NCBI GenBank assembly: GCA_024399155.1
Contig: JAKSHX010000002.1
Coordinates: forward strand, 32,657-96,656
DNA from: an archaeon
GTDB taxonomy: Archaea; Thermoplasmatota; Thermoplasmata; Methanomassiliicoccales; Methanomethylophilaceae
Reading direction: 5' to 3'
DNA length: 64,000 nt
Below, piece by piece: positions 60,529 through 64,000 of the stretch (the first letter of the stretch is position 1; each line of letters begins with the position of its first letter). A program made the translations under genes and the position numbers. The notes under the pieces are model-generated. The model saw only the letters and a program-made list of their open reading frames with translations. It searched no databases and was not told the DNA's origin.

Positions 60529-63500
60529 TCACTGTCCTCCAACAGAATCTAAACATGCATCAATCTCTGCAATGATTTGATTGCCCTTGAATCCCTTTTG
60601 TTCCATTGCGCCTGATGGACAAGCCGCAACACAGCAACCACATCCTTTGCACAGACCAGCATTAACATTACTTTTCTTCTTACCATTTTCTTCCATAATG
60701 GTAATTGCCTTATATTCACAGCATCCCTCGCAAACACCACATCCATCGCAATAATCTTCGTTGACTGATGCAACGATACCTTCCGAAACAAGATATGGTT
60801 TTGATATGATGGTTAATGCTCTTGAGGCAGCTCCAGAGGCTTGAGCGATACACTCATCCATGAATTTAGGCCAATGTGCCAATCCTGCAACGAAGACACC
60901 TTCTGTCGCAAAATCAACTGGCCTGAGTTTCTGGTGTGCCTCAAAATAAAATCCATCTTTACTTATGGGAACTTTAAGCATCTTAGCGATCTCTTCCTTT
61001 TCTTCACGATCCGGAGTAATTCCATTACTGAGAACGACGCAGTCGACAGGAATCTCGACATCTTGACCAAGGATTACGTCAAACGCTTTCACGACATTAC
61101 CGTTGTATGAGGGAAGTGGGTCAGTGTCACGATATCTGAGGAATCTGACACCAACTTCAGATGCTTTTTTATAGAGCTCCTCGCGGAACCCGTATGTTCT
61201 AATATCCTTGTGAAGGATTGTAACATTCGTTGTAGGGTCAGCAAGCTTGATTCTGATCGCGTTCCTGAGTGCACTTGCACAACAAACACGGGAACAATAA
61301 TTAACAGAACTATTTCTGGATCCTACACACTGGATGAACGCAACATTTTTAGAGGCAAACTTTCCCTCTGCAATTGCTTTTTCTACGTCAAGCATGAGAA
61401 TAACTTTGGGATCCTTTCCATAGTTGAATTCAGTGGGCTTGTAAGCGGATGCACCAATAGCAAGAATGACCGCCCCTACTGGCTCTTCTGTTCCATCTTT
61501 CAACTGAAGTTTGAAGTTCCCGACAAACCCAGGAATATCTTTTACTTCAGAATTAAGATGGATTGTGATCAACTTGTTATTTTTAACTTTCTCTATCAAA
61601 TCGTTGACGAACACAGCCGTATCAGATCCGTCCTCTGAATGTCTGAAATTCAGAGCATTTCCCCCGAGTATTTTAGATCTCTCGACCAGATGAACTGGGA
61701 AACCCTGTGATGCAATATCAAGAGCTGCTGTCATTCCGGTGATTCCCCCACCTATTACGGCTGCTGCATTGGTAACCGGGATTTTTGCTCCTTCTAATGG
61801 TTCAAGGTATCTTGCTTTAGCGACTGCCATCCTGACGAGATCCTTGGCTTTAAGTGTCGCTTTTTCGGGCTCATGCATGTGTATCCATGAACATTGGTCA
61901 CGGATGTTTGCCATATTGAAAAGGTACTGATTGAGTCCCCCTTCACGGCAGGCATTTCTGAATAATGGCTCGTGAGTTCTAGGTGTGCACGATGCTACGA
62001 CAACACGATTGAGATTTTTCTCCTGAATGGCTTGAGAGATTGCTTGTAGTGTGTCTTGCGCACATGCATACATTGTTTTAGTTGCATAAACTACATTGGG
62101 AAGTGTCCCAGCATACTCAGCAACTTCTGGTACATTCACTGTTGCACCAATGTTAATTCCGCATTCGCAAACCCATACTCCAATTCTTGGCTCTTGACCG
62201 AGAACATCTTTCTCGGGCGGATAAACCTTGGGTGCACAGGGCTTGAAATTTTCGTCGACGATACAAGCTCCGGCCTTCACAGCAGCTCCTGATGATTCCG
62301 CAACTGTGGTTGGAATATCTTTAGGTGCTGCAAACGCACCTGAAACGTAGATACCTTCCCTTGATGTTTCGAGGGGCTTAAAGACAGATGTTTCGCAGAA
62401 ACCGTATTGATTAAGATTTATACCCATAACTTTTGAGAACTCTTCTGCGCCATCTGGTGGATTGAGTCCCACCGACAAAACAGCTAGGTCGAAGGTTCCA
62501 GCAACTGCATCACCATTGGCGTTTGTGTAGTTAACGGTAAGAGTTTTGTCATCATTCTCTTGGATGTCAGAGACGCGGGCAGATCTGTGCATATTGATGC
62601 CGTACTCGCTCTCTCCTCTGTGAATATATGCTTCGAACTCTTTTCCGTAGGATCTAATATCCATGAAGAATATGTCTTCCTGGACATCTGCATGCTCCTT
62701 CGTAATCATGGCCTGCTTTGTGGCATACATACAACATACAGAGGAACAATATTTCTTCCAGTCTTTTTTCTCAGATCTTGATCCACAACACTGGATGAAC
62801 GCAATTCTCTTTGGAGATTCACCATTTGATGGACATTTTATGTGCCCATGGTCAGGACCTGACGCACACATCATCCTCTCAAATTCCATGGAGGTTACGA
62901 CATTGTCGTATCTGCCATAACCGTATTCAGTGGCTATTTTGGCATCCCAAACCTGGAATCCGGTAGCAACAATAATTGAACCGACATCAAGGATCTCTTC
63001 GGTCTCGTGATCTGCGTAATTAATCGCACCCTTAAGACACGTTTTCTCACAGATTCCGCACTTGTTAGCAAGTAGCTTTCTGCAGTGATTAGGATCGATG
63101 AGAGCGACCCTTGGAACTGCTTGAGCGTGAGGAATATAAATCGCTTTTCTTGTATTAAGACCGAATTCGAACTCATTGGGAATATTTTTTGTAGGACACT
63201 TTGCAATACAGTCACCACATCCGGTACACTTTGAAATATCAACGTATCTGGGTTTCTTTTTTACGGTGACTTTGAAGTTTCCTACACTGCCATCAACTTT
63301 TACTACTTCCGTGTATGTTAGGGTAGTAATGTTTGGGTGACCTGCAACATCCGCCATTTTAGGTGAAAGGATGCAAGCAGAACAGTCATTTGTTGGAAAC
63401 GTTTTATCCAAACGACACATCTTCCCACCAGTGGTAGGGTCTTTATCCACCAGGTAAACATGGATGTCCCTCCCTGCAAGGTCCAACGAAGCTTGAATAC

Positions 63501-63540
63501 CTGCGATTCCTCCACCGATAACCAATACTGATTTTGTCAA
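60529..63540 (-). CDS. hdrA: heterodisulfide reductase subunit A, two-FAD long form
   Basis: HdrA bifurcates electrons from H2 (via MvhD) to ferredoxin and CoM-S-S-CoB. Usual size is ~650 residues; this has 1003. Order: a first FAD module (GGGIAG, residues 9-14) with the KTFPTNDCSACILSP stretch and inserted cluster motifs CTGCGDCIAKCP (~104-115) and CGICEKTC (~163); then at ~455 the classic HdrA N-terminal part (WVCECGINIG, SCTPRTHEP); a second FAD module (GGGITG near 601) without inserted clusters; and two C-terminal cluster motifs (CDGCGVCEGC, CKGCGCCVAAC). TTG start with GGAGG upstream. hdrB and hdrC are not here. Confidence 0.93.
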   Translation of the reverse strand: MTKSVLVIGGGIAGIQASLDLAGRDIHVYLVDKDPTTGGKMCRLDKTFPTNDCSACILSPKMADVAGHPNITTLTYTEVVKVDGSVGNFKVTVKKKPRYVDISKCTGCGDCIAKCPTKNIPNEFEFGLNTRKAIYIPHAQAVPRVALIDPNHCRKLLANKCGICEKTCLKGAINYADHETEEILDVGSIIVATGFQVWDAKIATEYGYGRYDNVVTSMEFERMMCASGPDHGHIKCPSNGESPKRIAFIQCCGSRSEKKDWKKYCSSVCCMYATKQAMITKEHADVQEDIFFMDIRSYGKEFEAYIHRGESEYGINMHRSARVSDIQENDDKTLTVNYTNANGDAVAGTFDLAVLSVGLNPPDGAEEFSKVMGINLNQYGFCETSVFKPLETSREGIYVSGAFAAPKDIPTTVAESSGAAVKAGACIVDENFKPCAPKVYPPEKDVLGQEPRIGVWVCECGINIGATVNVPEVAEYAGTLPNVVYATKTMYACAQDTLQAISQAIQEKNLNRVVVASCTPRTHEPLFRNACREGGLNQYLFNMANIRDQCSWIHMHEPEKATLKAKDLVRMAVAKARYLEPLEGAKIPVTNAAAVIGGGITGMTAALDIASQGFPVHLVERSKILGGNALNFRHSEDGSDTAVFVNDLIEKVKNNKLITIHLNSEVKDIPGFVGNFKLQLKDGTEEPVGAVILAIGASAYKPTEFNYGKDPKVILMLDVEKAIAEGKFASKNVAFIQCVGSRNSSVNYCSRVCCASALRNAIRIKLADPTTNVTILHKDIRTYGFREELYKKASEVGVRFLRYRDTDPLPSYNGNVVKAFDVILGQDVEIPVDCVVLSNGITPDREEKEEIAKMLKVPISKDGFYFEAHQKLRPVDFATEGVFVAGLAHWPKFMDECIAQASGAASRALTIISKPYLVSEGIVASVNEDYCDGCGVCEGCCEYKAITIMEENGKKKSNVNAGLCKGCGCCVAACPSGAMEQKGFKGNQIIAEIDACLDSVGGQ

Positions 63541-64000
63541 GTCTTTGCCTCCGCATTAAAGTTTAAAACGGTATAGAGATTGAGTTAACTATTTTAATCG
63601 TTTCTATGAAATTGCGTAGGATATCTGACTTTTTGAGCATATTGTAAAGTTTAGGTCTGCATTAAGCTGCATTGTGAATTATTGATCTGAGTCAAGTTTC
63701 AATATTGTTATTTTGCGATTGTCGTCTCTACAAAAGCCGGAGTAACAAAAAAATCAGAATTGTTTCAAAAAGTTGGGGGGGGGGGGGAACGAGTATAAAG
63801 GTGTGGTTGTCGTTGATGTTACATAGTTTACGACTGTGTATGATAGGTTGAAGTTTTGACTTGGACACCCACTATTAAGAAGTGCAGCATCATGCCATCT
63901 TTTCTCTAGCACGATGTACGAAAATTCATTTTCATTTTGATGAATCGGCGAATATTAGATAAATGAACAAACAATGGGAACCTTATGGCGGTTAGGTCAA
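63541..64000. other. upstream region of hdrA and window end
   Basis: About 460 bp with no supported gene. It contains the hdrA promoter (AT-rich, near 63575-63600, minus strand) and a run of 13 G at 63775-63787, odd in such AT-rich DNA. The last ~200 bp hold no clear ORF and may belong to an element continuing beyond the window. Confidence 0.45.

Overview
This window comes from a methanogenic archaeon, most likely of the Methanomassiliicoccales (class Thermoplasmata). Four things point there. (1) The 16S and 23S rRNA genes are about 12 kb apart with separate leaders, an arrangement typical of Thermoplasmata. (2) The information-processing genes are archaeal: PolD large subunit, RpoD with Fe-S cysteines, EF-1alpha/EF-2, SRP19, Rpp21, eS8 and L10e. 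(3) There is a methanogenesis marker gene (mtxX/mmp4) and an hdrA-mvhDGA hydrogenase/heterodisulfide reductase operon. (4) TAG is rare as a stop codon: 4 of about 62 genes by my reading. The DNA is AT-rich. The lineage call is an inference; no database search was possible.

Layout. 1-4.4 kb: end of a RecJ-like DHH protein, argF, a multi-spanning membrane protein, then tRNA-His followed closely by the RNA ligase rtcB. 4.4-10.6 kb: a decayed gene, a PUA protein, a Cys-rich unknown, an Fe-S flavoprotein, sufC-sufB and a Na+/solute symporter. 10.8-15.9 kb: Mrp ATPase, then a compact minus-strand run rpl10e-dph2-mtxX-queD-queC-queE (ribosome, diphthamide and preQ0/archaeosine genes). 16-20.5 kb: rnp4, a CRM-domain protein, serS, an HD protein and unknowns. 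20.5-21.6 kb: a gene-poor stretch with ORF debris.

21.6-26.2 kb is a membrane-lipid neighbourhood. Mevalonate kinase lies on the plus strand. Convergent to it is an apparent operon of a Tes-like radical SAM enzyme, a ferredoxin and a geranylgeranyl-reductase-family enzyme. 26.5-36.7 kb holds the NOG1 GTPase and the PolD large subunit, the rps13-rps4-rps11-rpoD operon, tRNA-Leu, a UbiE-like methyltransferase, map, a Sua5/TsaC-type gene and an MBL-fold hydrolase.

36.8-40.0 kb: 23S rRNA (minus) bounded by a perfect 16-bp complementary processing stem and preceded by a leader of about 250 nt. 40.4-43.6 kb: nifB and an unusually short alanyl-tRNA synthetase beside tRNA-Ala. 44.1-49.0 kb: the str operon (rps12-rps7-fusA-tuf-rps10). 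49.3-51.3 kb: aIF2-beta with a TRAM domain, an MtaB-like methylthiotransferase and tRNA-Gln. 51.6-53.4 kb: 16S rRNA (minus) with a leader of about 320 nt. 53.6-57.4 kb: tRNA-Ser, two phosphoesterases, eS8, SRP19 and NAD(P)HX repair. 57.4-63.5 kb: hdrA-mvhD-mvhG-mvhA, in which HdrA is 1003 residues long with two FAD modules.

No CRISPR array, insertion sequence, prophage or defence island was seen. The items most worth following are the Tes/ferredoxin/GGR operon, the two-FAD HdrA, the short AlaRS, the isolated nifB and the two structured rRNA leaders.
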